From Hyphomicrobium sp. LHD-15 (GTDB lineage Bacteria; Pseudomonadota; Alphaproteobacteria; Rhizobiales; Hyphomicrobiaceae): a stretch of DNA of 64,000 nt. How positions within the stretch are numbered: position 1 is the first letter of the stretch; each line of letters begins with the position of its first letter. Positions 47,732 through 56,049 of this stretch are shown here, piece by piece. Where the stretch lies: contig NZ_JAVIFT010000002.1 of assembly GCF_031157355.1 (NCBI RefSeq), forward strand, positions 482,501-546,500, written 5' to 3'. The notes below the pieces were generated by a model. The model was not told where the DNA came from, ran no database searches, and saw only the letters and a list, made by a program, of their open reading frames with translations. The translations under genes were made by a program, and so were the position numbers.

Positions 47732-48100
47732 ATGACGCGGATTCCTTATTTCTGTCTCGGCTGCCTCATGCTCGCGCTCGGTTTTATCGGGGCGTTGCTT
47801 CCGCTGATGCCGACGACGATCTTCCTGATCCTTGCCGCCTGGTTCTTTGCGCGCTCGTCGCCGCGTGCCGAAAACTGGCTGCTTTCGCACCGGCAGTTTG
47901 GCGCGACGTTGCGGGCCTGGCAGGAGAGCGGCGCGATATCGCGCTCCGCGAAGCTGATGGCGTGCACGGGCATGACGACAGGCTTCGTGCTGTTCTGGAT
48001 CGGCGCTCATCCCCAGCCGTGGCTTGCCGCGGGCGTGGCCGCGATGCTCGTGGCTTCCGCCTTCTATGTGCTTTCGCGCCCGAGCCCTTCGCGCTCTTGA
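47732..48100 (+). CDS. YbaN/DUF454 inner-membrane protein
   Basis: A 122-aa membrane protein, [20 protein letters not shown]..., with a first helix containing [20 protein letters not shown] (the diagnostic 'LP.PTTPF'-like core), a polar loop [20 protein letters not shown], and two C-terminal helices. Members often sit with heme oxygenase or iron-uptake genes in proteobacteria. Precise function unknown. ATG at 47732 chosen; a start 12 codons upstream lacks hydrophobic character. Confidence 0.87.
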   Translation: MTRIPYFCLGCLMLALGFIGALLPLMPTTIFLILAAWFFARSSPRAENWLLSHRQFGATLRAWQESGAISRSAKLMACTGMTTGFVLFWIGAHPQPWLAAGVAAMLVASAFYVLSRPSPSRS

Positions 48101-48129
48101 GGCCGACACCCAAAAGGAACAATTTCGGA

Positions 48130-49404
48130 ATGCGATCGTATCGACCTGTTTCGTTCCTGAAGAAGGACTTGAGCTTGCGCCTTTGCGCTGCCGTGCTGGC
48201 CGCCACCTTGGCAGGCGCGGCGGTGCTGTCTAGTCCGCTTGCCGCGCAGGAAATACAAGGGCAAGAGACAGGTGCGCCACAAACGCCTGGAGCAAGCGAG
48301 CCGGCGCCGAATGCTGCAGCTCCTTCGCCCGAGGCGGCTGGTCCGAGCGCACCGCTCGCTTCCGAACCTGGTTCGCCGTCGGACGCTGCGCCCTCGCAGT
48401 CCTCTCCCTCAGAGGCTACCGTTCCTTCATCTGGCGCGGATGCTTCATCGGCAGAGCCGCCTGTTGCCGCGGACGGCGGAGATGCCGCGATAGCTCCTGT
48501 CTCTCCGCCTTCGGCCGCAGCGTCTTCAAGCGAGGCATCTCCCACAGCCATGCCGGCGGCTGCGCCCGCTGACGGGCCGTCCGATACGCAGGGCGTAGCG
48601 ACCCCTCAATCCGCAACCGGGCCCTCCGACCAGGGCGTCGCCGAGGCGCCCTCTGCGAAGCCGGGCGCGTCTCCCGGAGCGCTACCGCATGACCTGTCAC
48701 CGTGGGGCATGTTCCAGGCAGCCGACATCGTCGTCAAAGTGGTGATGATCGGTCTTGCCGTGGCGTCCTTCATTACCTGGACGGTTTGGCTCGCGAAGGC
48801 GTTCGAGCTTGCGGGTGCGAAACGGCGCCTGCGTGGCGCGATCCGCCGGTTCGCCGCGGCAGAGAACCTGGCCGATGCGGTCGAGAGTGCTTCGCGGTCG
48901 CGAGGAGCGGCTCGCGCGCTCGTGCGCGAGGCAGCAGAGGAAGTGCAGCGATCGGCTCCGGCGCTCGACTACGGAGATCCGGATGGCGCGCACGCCGGCG
49001 TTAAGGAGCGGGTCACTTCGCGCTTGTCGCGGGTGGAGGCGAACGCGGGGCGGCGCATGACGCTCGGCACCGGCGTGCTGGCGACGATCGGTGCAACGGC
49101 TCCGTTCGTCGGTCTGTTCGGCACGGTTTGGGGTATCATGAATTCGTTCATCGGAATCAGCCAGTCGCAGACAACCAATCTTGCCGTCGTTGCGCCGGGC
49201 ATCGCCGAAGCGTTGTTGGCTACGGCGCTGGGCCTTGTCGCCGCAATTCCGGCGGTGATCATCTACAACGTATTTGCGCGCGGCATCGCGGGCTATCGGG
49301 TGCTGCTCGCCGATGCTTCGGCCGAGGTCGAGCGTCTGGTCAGCCGCGAGCTCGACTTCCGGCGCATTCCCGCAAGTGCGCCGTTCGCGCAGGCTGCGGA
49401 GTAG
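48130..49404 (+). CDS. exbB: ExbB, proton channel of the TonB system, with long Pro/Ala linker
   Basis: A 424-aa inner-membrane protein. Signal sequence ([20 protein letters not shown]), a low-complexity Ala/Pro/Ser region (about 40-180), then the MotA/TolQ/ExbB core with three helices, including [20 protein letters not shown] and [20 protein letters not shown]. With ExbD it forms the proton channel that powers TonB. E. coli ExbB has 244 residues; the long N-terminal linker is typical of alphaproteobacterial ExbB. The start ATG at 48130 is in frame with a longer open frame that is rejected. Confidence 0.93.
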   Translation: MRSYRPVSFLKKDLSLRLCAAVLAATLAGAAVLSSPLAAQEIQGQETGAPQTPGASEPAPNAAAPSPEAAGPSAPLASEPGSPSDAAPSQSSPSEATVPSSGADASSAEPPVAADGGDAAIAPVSPPSAAASSSEASPTAMPAAAPADGPSDTQGVATPQSATGPSDQGVAEAPSAKPGASPGALPHDLSPWGMFQAADIVVKVVMIGLAVASFITWTVWLAKAFELAGAKRRLRGAIRRFAAAENLADAVESASRSRGAARALVREAAEEVQRSAPALDYGDPDGAHAGVKERVTSRLSRVEANAGRRMTLGTGVLATIGATAPFVGLFGTVWGIMNSFIGISQSQTTNLAVVAPGIAEALLATALGLVAAIPAVIIYNVFARGIAGYRVLLADASAEVERLVSRELDFRRIPASAPFAQAAE

Positions 49405-49408
49405 CGTC

Positions 49409-49924
49409 ATGGCCGGCAGTCTCAAATCCCGCAACGACAGCGATGATCTCGACGAAAATCACGAGATCAACGTCACGCCCTTCATCGACGTGATGCTGGT
49501 GCTGCTGATCATCTTCATGGTGGCGGCGCCGCTCTCGACGGTGGACGTCGCGGTGGACCTGCCGGCATCGAATGCCAATCCGACGCCTCGCCCTAACGAG
49601 CCGATCTTTCTCACCGTCAAAAGCGACCTGACGCTGGCTTTCGGCAACGATCCGGTGACGCGGGAAGGGCTCAAGAGCGCGCTCGACGGCAAGACGAAAT
49701 CCAATACCGACGAGCGCGTGTTCGTGCGCGCGGACAAGACTGTCGACTACGGCGATCTGATGGAGGTGATGAACCTCCTTCGCAACGCGGGCTATCTGAA
49801 GATCGGTCTCGTCGGGCTCGAGGGGCTGCCGACGCCGGCGCCTGGCGCGGCTGGCGCCTTGCCGGTTGACGGTGCGATGCCGTCGGCTGCGCCCGTGGCG
49901 CCTCCTTCCGCGGAGGGCCGCTGA
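49409..49924 (+). CDS. exbD: ExbD, TonB-system energiser
   Basis: A 171-aa protein with one membrane helix (INVTPFIDVMLVLLIIFMVA), in which the first Asp is the conserved proton-carrying residue, and a periplasmic ExbD/TolR domain. A Pro/Ala-rich tail of about 30 residues follows. It starts 4 bases after exbB and is followed 5 bases later by tonB, so the three are one operon. Confidence 0.95.
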   Translation: MAGSLKSRNDSDDLDENHEINVTPFIDVMLVLLIIFMVAAPLSTVDVAVDLPASNANPTPRPNEPIFLTVKSDLTLAFGNDPVTREGLKSALDGKTKSNTDERVFVRADKTVDYGDLMEVMNLLRNAGYLKIGLVGLEGLPTPAPGAAGALPVDGAMPSAAPVAPPSAEGR

Positions 49925-49929
49925 GCGTG

Positions 49930-50811
49930 ATGGCGCTTCATCTCGACGTTGAAAGCGAAACGCTGCGCCGGCTGCTGCTGCGCTGGGGCGGCGCGGGGCT
50001 CTGCGTGGTGCTGGCGCATGCGACGGCGGCATTCGCCGTGCTCTATTGGCCGCAGCCGAACGTCGCCGCCGGTGAGCCGCCGGCCGCAGTCATGATCGAG
50101 CTGGCGCCGCTCCCTGCCGCGCCCGACGTTCCTGAGCAGGAGCTTGCGGTCGGTCCGCAATCCGTGATGTCGGACACGAGTACGCCCAGCGAGAAAAAGG
50201 ACGATCCGGTCGAGAAGGTCGAGCCCGAGCAGCCGAAGCCTGCGCCTTCGGAAGCCAAGGTCGAGCCAGTCGAGGAGCAAGTCAAAACGGAGATCGAGAC
50301 GGCCGAGCTGCCGCAGATCGATACGGCCGAAGCGGTGCTCGAAGCGCCTAAGCAGCCGGAGGCTGCGCCGGAAAAGGTCGAGGACGAAAAGCCGCCCGAG
50401 CCGCCCAAGAAGACCGAACAGAAGAAGCAAAAGCCTCAGGACAAGTCGCAGAAGGCCGCGCAGGTGACGGCCGCGCCGAAGCCGATCAAGGCGCAAACGG
50501 CCAAGACCAATGCCGCGCCTTCGTCGGGCGTTTCGTCGTCGATGTCGATTGCGACCTGGCGCGGCACGGTCATGGCGCACATCAATCGCCAAAAGCGTTC
50601 TCCTGGCGGATCCAAGGGGAGGGCGTTTGTTGGCTTCAGGATCGATCGCGGCGGCCGGGTAACGACCGCGTGGCTAGTCGGTTCGTCGGGCAATCCGGCG
50701 CTCGACAAGGAGGCTGTTGCTCTTGTCCGCCGGGCGAGCCCGGTGCCGCCGCCGCCCGCCAATGTCAAAGGCGGGTCGATCCTGCTTTCCGTTCCGTTGC
50801 GGGTGAGATGA
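49930..50811 (+). CDS. tonB: TonB energy transducer
   Basis: A 293-aa protein. One N-terminal membrane helix (about 15-38, GLCVVLAHATAAFAVLYW), a long Pro/Glu/Lys-rich periplasmic spacer (about 50-200, with EPEQPKPAPSEAKVEPVEEQ), and a C-terminal TonB domain (about 210-293, GFRIDRGGRVTTAWLVGSSG). It transfers energy from ExbBD to the receptor. The start can be GTG at 49927 or ATG at 49930. Confidence 0.94.
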   Translation: MALHLDVESETLRRLLLRWGGAGLCVVLAHATAAFAVLYWPQPNVAAGEPPAAVMIELAPLPAAPDVPEQELAVGPQSVMSDTSTPSEKKDDPVEKVEPEQPKPAPSEAKVEPVEEQVKTEIETAELPQIDTAEAVLEAPKQPEAAPEKVEDEKPPEPPKKTEQKKQKPQDKSQKAAQVTAAPKPIKAQTAKTNAAPSSGVSSSMSIATWRGTVMAHINRQKRSPGGSKGRAFVGFRIDRGGRVTTAWLVGSSGNPALDKEAVALVRRASPVPPPPANVKGGSILLSVPLRVR

Positions 50812-50907
50812 TCCGGGCGAAGGCATAGTCGACGGCCGGCTGCGAACTGAACCTCGATACAACGAGTAGGCGCCATTCCCGAGCAATCTCTGGATCGCGC
50901 AGGATGC

Positions 50908-51471
50908 TCAGTCGCCCGGAGATCCGACGGTGCGGATGCCGTACCGACGCTTCAGCAGTGCGAGCGCCGCCCCTCGGTCGTACTCCCCGCTCCGCAAAAT
51001 ATAGTAGTGCTGGGAAACGGCGCCGAAGCCCTCGGTCTGGCCGATCTCGCCGGCGACTGCGGAAATGTCTTCGAGGATGTTAGCAGCGCTTTCCTCCACA
51101 TTGAGCTTTGCCAGCATCTGCTCGAGCTGAACGGCGCGATTGGCGATCATTCGTTCGCTTTCCCGGTAGATGTTGTGCGCAGCCGTGAGATGCTTTTGCA
51201 CGCGCTGCATCTCCTCGTCCGAAGCCGATCGCTCTTTCGGTTTCCTCCAGTCCAAAACCCACTGTGCGGGTTTGATTGAGCTGTTGAGTTCCAACCATTG
51301 CCGCTGCAGCCCCGTGCCGGGCGGGGTCTCCATTACTGTCTTCTTGCTTTGAACCACCGGTTCGTCAGTGCAGGCGGGTAGAACAAGCGCGAGCACGATG
51401 GCGATGAATGACGCCACGTTGAATGGCGCATAACTTCTTTTGTCGTTCGGTGAGGCGCGCCAGCTTGGCAT
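50908..51471 (-). CDS. putative lipoprotein, unknown function
   Basis: A 187-aa protein with a signal peptide ending in a lipobox (ALVLPAC, lipid Cys about residue 34). The mature part is mostly helical (MQRVQKHLTAAHNIYRESER, LEQMLAKLNVEESAANILED). The ATG at 51471 has GGAGGAGAG upstream, and the longer frame before it is rejected. No known domain. Convergent with tonB, so not part of that operon. Confidence 0.72.
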   Translation of the reverse strand: MPSWRASPNDKRSYAPFNVASFIAIVLALVLPACTDEPVVQSKKTVMETPPGTGLQRQWLELNSSIKPAQWVLDWRKPKERSASDEEMQRVQKHLTAAHNIYRESERMIANRAVQLEQMLAKLNVEESAANILEDISAVAGEIGQTEGFGAVSQHYYILRSGEYDRGAALALLKRRYGIRTVGSPGD

Positions 51472-51707
51472 GTTCTCTCCTCCGCTTGCCCGTACCCCGG
51501 AAACGTTGCCGCCGCGGGGTTGGATCTGATCCGCCGGTAGGGAAATGAGGCAAGAACTCGGAGGCAAAAGTCCCGGCCTAGCATGAACCGTTGCCCGTTG
51601 TTCGCCGACAAAAGAACTCTAACCTGGAGATCCGAACAGAACCGGGCTTCGTTGGACGAAGAGGTCGATGTTCCGTCGCAAACAGCTGGCTTGGCATCAA
51701 GAAGGCA

Positions 51708-52715
51708 ATGGCAACAACAATAACGACGCTCCTTTTGAGCGCAGCAACGGTGCTGGTCTTGGTCAGCGCATTCGCGCCATCCAGCAGCTACGCCGCGCAG
51801 CCTGGGGCATGCGACGGAAGTAGTCTCATCGCCGAACTTGCCCTAAAGCGTCCGGCAGGGCTTACATCCTTGCTCGAAAATGCCTCCAAGGCAGAAAACA
51901 GTCAGGCCGTACTCTGGCGCATCGAAAGGAACGGCACATCGCCGTCGTTCGTTCTCGGTACTCTCCATATCGCTCATTCGAGCCTCCAGGAACTTAGTCC
52001 GGCTATAAAATCCGCTATCGCCGCTTCGCGCGTGGTGGCCCTTGAGCAAGAGCAACTGTCGCGCGGGGCTTACGGTCAGGTGATGGCGCAGGCTGGAAAG
52101 CTGATGAGCGCCCGCGACAAGCCTTTGCAACGCATGCTGGACGAGAGCGAGCTGAAAGTGGTCGAGAAGGCGATTTCCGCCGCTGGCTATCCGGAAGATC
52201 TCGCGCTCGGCGTCCGGCCATGGGTAGCCACACTCTTTCTGGCAGGCGGATGCCCGCATGAGACGCACGAACCGATGGATTTGATTGTCGCTAATTTTGC
52301 CAAGTCGCATGGCAAGCAAATCTTGGGGCTCGAAACTCTCCTCGAACAGTTCGAAACGCTGGCTGCCATACCAGACGAAGCCCAAGCTGCCTGGTTACGC
52401 GCCAGCATCGAGATGAATGATCGGGCCGACGATGTCACGGTCACGATGCTGGAATTATACAGAGATCGTCAGATCGCGGCTTCGCTCGATATTATGCGGG
52501 AGCTCGCACCGAACGCCGGGTTGACCGATGCACGGATGCAGGACATCCGACACGGCTTGATCACGGATCGAAACATGCGAATGGCCCAGAGGGGAATGCC
52601 GCTGTTCGAGGCAGGTGGAGCATTTGTTGCCGTCGGTGCGACCCACCTTCCCGGATCGGACGGTTTGATCTCGATCCTGAAATCGAACGGCTTCACCGTG
52701 ACGCCTGTCGAATAG
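51708..52715 (+). CDS. TraB/GumN-family protein
   Basis: A 335-aa exported protein. Signal peptide (about 1-30), then the TraB/GumN fold with paired metal-type motifs SFVLGTLHIAHSS (G-T-x-H) near the start and FVAVGATHLPGSDGLISIL (GAxHLxG) near the end. Related proteins are thought to be metalloproteases; in this genome the substrate is unknown. ATG at 51708 with AGAAGG upstream. Possibly cotranscribed with the two small genes that follow. Confidence 0.88.
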   Translation: MATTITTLLLSAATVLVLVSAFAPSSSYAAQPGACDGSSLIAELALKRPAGLTSLLENASKAENSQAVLWRIERNGTSPSFVLGTLHIAHSSLQELSPAIKSAIAASRVVALEQEQLSRGAYGQVMAQAGKLMSARDKPLQRMLDESELKVVEKAISAAGYPEDLALGVRPWVATLFLAGGCPHETHEPMDLIVANFAKSHGKQILGLETLLEQFETLAAIPDEAQAAWLRASIEMNDRADDVTVTMLELYRDRQIAASLDIMRELAPNAGLTDARMQDIRHGLITDRNMRMAQRGMPLFEAGGAFVAVGATHLPGSDGLISILKSNGFTVTPVE

Positions 52716-52749
52716 CGCAGTTCTCTGACCCGAGCGAGGAATGGAAAGC

Positions 52750-53328
52750 ATGAGGTTTGCTCTCGTGGTTGTCGCGAGTCTTGTCTCGCATTGCGCGGCA
52801 CTCGCCGGAGATCATCCCTATGCTGGTCTCTGGTCTGAGGCGGGGGCAGACGATCTGAAGGGAAATCCCGAATTGTCAGGTCCGCAAGGGTGCTACAATC
52901 GGTTCACCGAGCAATTTCCCGACGGCCGCTTCCGATATTATCTGGTCGATCATGCAAAGTGGCTCGGCGAGCGGAAAGTCGAGTATCTGCTGGCTCAAGA
53001 AGGCCAGTGCACCATGAACGTCGACGGCAGAGGCGAGAAGTGCGTCGGTCATGTCATGGGGGAGAAGCAAAGCGAGTGGTTCATCGCCTACCAGGACGCA
53101 GCCTCGGATGAAGTTCGCGCGACCTATTACGAGAACGTGTTCTTCTTCGAGAAGCGCTTCGGCGGCGAGCCGATCATCCGCAACAAGTGCCCATTCGATA
53201 TGCCGGCGATCAAACATTACATCTCGGGGAAGACCATCGCCGACTGCGCAACGCGGTGCAGGGCTTTCGGGCGCTCCGAAAGCGAGGAGTTCAAAGGCAT
53301 GCTGAAGGAACTTGGGGTGACCAAGTAG
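52750..53328 (+). CDS. secreted protein of unknown function
   Basis: A 192-aa protein with a signal peptide (MRFALVVVASLVSHCAALAG) and an acidic/aromatic mature region with several Cys (GPQGCYNRF, EGQCTMNV, GEKCVGHV, RNKCPFDM, DCATRCRAFG). The even Cys number fits disulfides in the periplasm. GAGGAA lies 9 bases before ATG 52750, which is chosen over ATG 52741. It lies 34 bases after the GumN-like gene. Family not recognised. Confidence 0.72.
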   Translation: MRFALVVVASLVSHCAALAGDHPYAGLWSEAGADDLKGNPELSGPQGCYNRFTEQFPDGRFRYYLVDHAKWLGERKVEYLLAQEGQCTMNVDGRGEKCVGHVMGEKQSEWFIAYQDAASDEVRATYYENVFFFEKRFGGEPIIRNKCPFDMPAIKHYISGKTIADCATRCRAFGRSESEEFKGMLKELGVTK

Positions 53329-53366
53329 ATGCCAATTCCGCACGCGCCGACAACTGAGATTTCTCG

Positions 53367-53885
53367 ATGACCGCGCGCGTGGCCAGCCGGGCCGTGATCC
53401 TGATCATGTCCGGGATCGCGACTGCAATTTTGATCGGCTTCGTGACCCTTCAGCTGTTCGAGCCGCCCTCTGTGCCGTCCAAACAGGCCGCGGAGAAGTC
53501 TCGGCAGCCACCCGTGGAGGGCTTGCCTCCGTCGCTCGATTGTGGGTTCAACGCCTTCATGCACAGCACCACGGCCATCTTCTTTTATTTCGACGTCGCG
53601 GTTTCCGAGGGCGAGACACCACGCTTCTATGAACGGGCTTTCGTCTCGGCAGACGGCGCCCGCCAGGCCTACGAGGGCGGTGATCGTCCGGTGTGGGTGT
53701 ACAGCCTCGATGCCGATAGCCAGCCGACGATTGCCTCGCCGGACGGCGCGACCCATATTGTTCTCTACGGTTTGAAACTCGGTGTTCCTGGAATCAGCGA
53801 GGTCGAGGCTGGCGTCAGGAGCAATGTGTTCCGGAATCTCGGCGGCAAATGCCGGCAGACAAACCTCGACGGCAAACAAAGATAA
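53367..53885 (+). CDS. membrane-anchored protein of unknown function
   Basis: A 172-aa protein with an N-terminal membrane anchor (residues 9-31, AVILIMSGIATAILIGFVTL) and a periplasmic part containing DCGFNAFMHSTTAIFFYFDV and two Cys. It begins 38 bases after the preceding secreted-protein gene. No family recognised. Confidence 0.65.
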   Translation: MTARVASRAVILIMSGIATAILIGFVTLQLFEPPSVPSKQAAEKSRQPPVEGLPPSLDCGFNAFMHSTTAIFFYFDVAVSEGETPRFYERAFVSADGARQAYEGGDRPVWVYSLDADSQPTIASPDGATHIVLYGLKLGVPGISEVEAGVRSNVFRNLGGKCRQTNLDGKQR

Positions 53886-54049
53886 GAGCGCTCAAAATTT
53901 CTCTCTGCGCGCGATGAGATGTCCGCGTACGGCCGTAGGGGAGCGGTGCGGTCTCTGACCGGAGTCGATGTTTTCCGGTCGACAGACTTCGATGCCAGCT
54001 TTCCCCCAGATCGAAATCTGGTCCCTGCTGCGCTCGGCCTGTCAGGACG

Positions 54050-54125
54050 TGGTGGAGCCGATCGGGATCGAACCGACTACCTCCGCAGTGCGATTGCGGC
54101 GCTCTCCCAGATGAGCTACGGCCCC
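54050..54125 (-). tRNA. tRNA-Ala (anticodon CGC)
   Basis: Read on the minus strand, the 76-nt sequence begins GGGGCCGTAGCTC and ends CGGCTCCACCA with an encoded CCA. Stems: acceptor 7 bp with the G3-U70 wobble that defines alanine tRNA, D stem GCTC/GAGC, anticodon stem CCGCA/TGCGG with loop ATCGCAC (anticodon CGC), T stem GTCGG/CCGAT with TTCGATC loop. It decodes GCG, a frequent codon here. Confidence 0.95.
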
Positions 54126-54400
54126 TAAGGGTATGGGATCGAGGCGATTAACCCTCGCGCTCGATGGCTGGTCCGATCGGGACGGCAGCCCGAAGTCCGC
54201 GCATTTACCGTCCGCTTTCCAGCATTGTCAAGAAACGCCCGGCCTCCCCGAGCTGCCGGGGGCTGTGGCCGATCGGCCGAAAGCGCCGTGGAAGAACGGG
54301 TTTGCCGGGGCGCCGGAGCGCCACATCGGCTTGCCGGGTTCTCTCCCAGCGGTTACACGTCGAAAAGATATTTCCGCGGTTTTTGAGGATCTCGCGCCCC

Positions 54401-54691
54401 ATGATCGAGCTGCTCGGCTTCATCAGCTATCTCATCACGCTTTACACCTACGTCATCATCGCCTCGGTCATCCTGAGCTGGCTGATGGCATTCGGAGTCG
54501 TCAATCCCTACAACCGGTTCGTGAGTTCCCTCGCGCATGCCTTCCATGCCGTGACCGAACCGGTGCTGCGTCCGATCCGCAATTCGCTGCCCGACCTCGG
54601 CGGTATCGATATCTCGCCCATCGTTCTGCTGCTTGGCCTGTTCTTCATCCAGAGCGTGGTGCTTCCCAACATCGCCAAAGTCTTCTTGTGA
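54401..54691 (+). CDS. YggT-family inner-membrane protein
   Basis: A 96-aa membrane protein, MIELLGFISYLITLYTYVII..., with two hydrophobic segments and the family core LSWLMAFGVVNPYNRFV and PVLRPIRNSLPDLGGIDISP. YggT proteins are linked to osmotic tolerance and cell shape. Its stop overlaps the GTG start of the DUF167 gene (GTGA), the common order yggT-yggU. Confidence 0.92.
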   Translation: MIELLGFISYLITLYTYVIIASVILSWLMAFGVVNPYNRFVSSLAHAFHAVTEPVLRPIRNSLPDLGGIDISPIVLLLGLFFIQSVVLPNIAKVFL

Positions 54692-55050
54692 CGCAGGCGG
54701 GTGGACAACGCGCCCGGTCCGCCTTCTCCTGCAACGGGAGCGGGTGCGTCATCGTGCGCGTGCGTCTCACGCCAAAATCGTCCAAAGATACAATTGACGG
54801 CGTCGAAACAACGGCTGAGGGCCCCGCCCTCAAAGCCCGCGTTCGCGCGGTGCCGGCCGACGGCGAAGCAAATGCGGCGCTTATCCGGCTCCTGGCCGAT
54901 TGGCTCGGGGTTGCGAAAAGCGGCTTGCGGCTCGTCCAAGGCGGGAAATCGCGTGTGAAGTCGGTCGAAATCACAGGCAATTCACAAGAGATCGAGGCGC
55001 GCTTGGCCGAGCGTCTGGCTGCTCTCGTTTCACGGAACCAAGAAGCGTAA
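54688..55050 (+). CDS. DUF167 (YggU-like) protein
   Basis: A 120-aa small cytoplasmic protein. DUF167 core: VRVRLTPKSSKDTIDGVETT, ALKARVRAVPADGEANAALI, GLRLVQGGKSRVKSVEITGN. Starts with GTG at 54688, four bases inside yggT, so the two are translationally coupled. A second in-frame GTG at 54754 precedes RVRLTPK and could start a shorter, standard-length form. folD follows 24 bases later. Confidence 0.88.
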   Translation: MTQAGGQRARSAFSCNGSGCVIVRVRLTPKSSKDTIDGVETTAEGPALKARVRAVPADGEANAALIRLLADWLGVAKSGLRLVQGGKSRVKSVEITGNSQEIEARLAERLAALVSRNQEA

Positions 55051-55074
55051 GGCAAAAAAGAGGAGAGGGAGCCC

Positions 55075-55950
55075 ATGGCAGCCCAGATCATCGACGGCAA
55101 GGCCGTCGCTGCGGAAGTTCGCAAGCAGGTGGCAGAGGATGTGAAGGCGATCGTGGCCAGCCATGGCTCGGCGCCGGGCCTCGCGGTGGTGCTCGTCGGC
55201 GAAGATCCGGCCAGCAAGGTGTACGTCAAGAACAAGGCCGCGCAGACCGTCGAGGTCGGCATGCAGTCGTTCGAGTACAAGCTGCCGGCGGAGACCTCCG
55301 AACACGAGATCCTGACGCTGGTGCAGCGCCTCAATGCCAACCCCAACGTCAACGGCATCCTCGTGCAGCTGCCGCTGCCGAAGCACGTCAACGCCGAGAA
55401 GATTTTGAACACGATCGATCCCGACAAGGACGTCGACGGGTTCCATCCGACCAATGTCGGCCGTCTCTGGATCGGCGAGCGCACGCTGGTGCCTTGCACG
55501 CCGACGGGTTCGGCCATTCTGGCCAAGAAGGCGGTGCCGAGCCTGCAGGGCCTCAACGCCGTCGTGATCGGCCGCTCGAACATCGTGGGCAAGCCGATGG
55601 CGGCGCTCTTGCTCCGCGAAAGCTGCACGGTGACGGTTGCGCACTCCAAGACCAAGGATCTGCCCGGCGTTTGCCGTACCGCGGACCTTCTCGTTGCGGC
55701 GGTCGGCATCCCGGAGCTGGTCAAGAAGGATTGGATCAAGCCGGGCGCGATCGTGATCGACGTCGGCATCAATCGCGTGCCGGGCGAGAATGGCAAGACC
55801 AAGCTGGTCGGCGACGTGGCTTACGACGAGTGCGCGGAAGTCGCTGGCGCGATCACGCCGGTCCCGGGCGGCGTCGGCCCGATGACGATCGCCTGCCTTC
55901 TGCAGAACACCGTGACGGCGTTCAAGATTCAGAAGGGTATCAAGGACTAG
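55075..55950 (+). CDS. folD: methylenetetrahydrofolate dehydrogenase/cyclohydrolase FolD
   Basis: A 291-aa bifunctional enzyme that interconverts methylene-, methenyl- and formyl-tetrahydrofolate. Motifs: [55 protein letters not shown], and the NADP site [17 protein letters not shown], closing with [18 protein letters not shown]. In a methylotroph it supplies C1 units for serine-cycle or biosynthesis. Strong ribosome site; a heptamer repeat and a terminator follow. Confidence 0.97.
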   Translation: MAAQIIDGKAVAAEVRKQVAEDVKAIVASHGSAPGLAVVLVGEDPASKVYVKNKAAQTVEVGMQSFEYKLPAETSEHEILTLVQRLNANPNVNGILVQLPLPKHVNAEKILNTIDPDKDVDGFHPTNVGRLWIGERTLVPCTPTGSAILAKKAVPSLQGLNAVVIGRSNIVGKPMAALLLRESCTVTVAHSKTKDLPGVCRTADLLVAAVGIPELVKKDWIKPGAIVIDVGINRVPGENGKTKLVGDVAYDECAEVAGAITPVPGGVGPMTIACLLQNTVTAFKIQKGIKD

Positions 55951-55964
55951 GCAGTAGATATGCC

Positions 55965-55992
55965 GGCATTCGGCATCCGGCACTAGGCATTC
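55965..55992. repeat. degenerate 7-bp tandem repeat GGCANNN (locus C)
   Basis: Four in-phase heptamers: GGCATTC, GGCATCC, GGCACTA, GGCATTC. A single GGCAGTA lies just upstream at 55950-55956. The array begins 14 bases after the folD stop and ends beside a terminator. Same pattern as 12084-12118 and 24854-24888. Confidence 0.6.
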
Positions 55993-55995
55993 GGA

Positions 55996-56029
55996 GGGGG
56001 CGGCCGCGCGAGCGGCGCCCCCTTTTTTT
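55996..56029 (+). terminator. intrinsic terminator after folD
   Basis: GGGGGC (55996-56001) pairs with GCCCCC (56017-56022); an inner CCGC/GCGG stem with a GCGA loop extends the hairpin. Seven T follow. Confidence 0.85.
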
Positions 56030-56049
56030 GGTCTGTCACCGCTTGGTGA

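Noticed and set aside
54133-54687. Open frame before the DUF167 protein, overlapping yggT
   Set aside because: It runs out of frame through yggT; the GTG at 54688 gives the expected DUF167 start.
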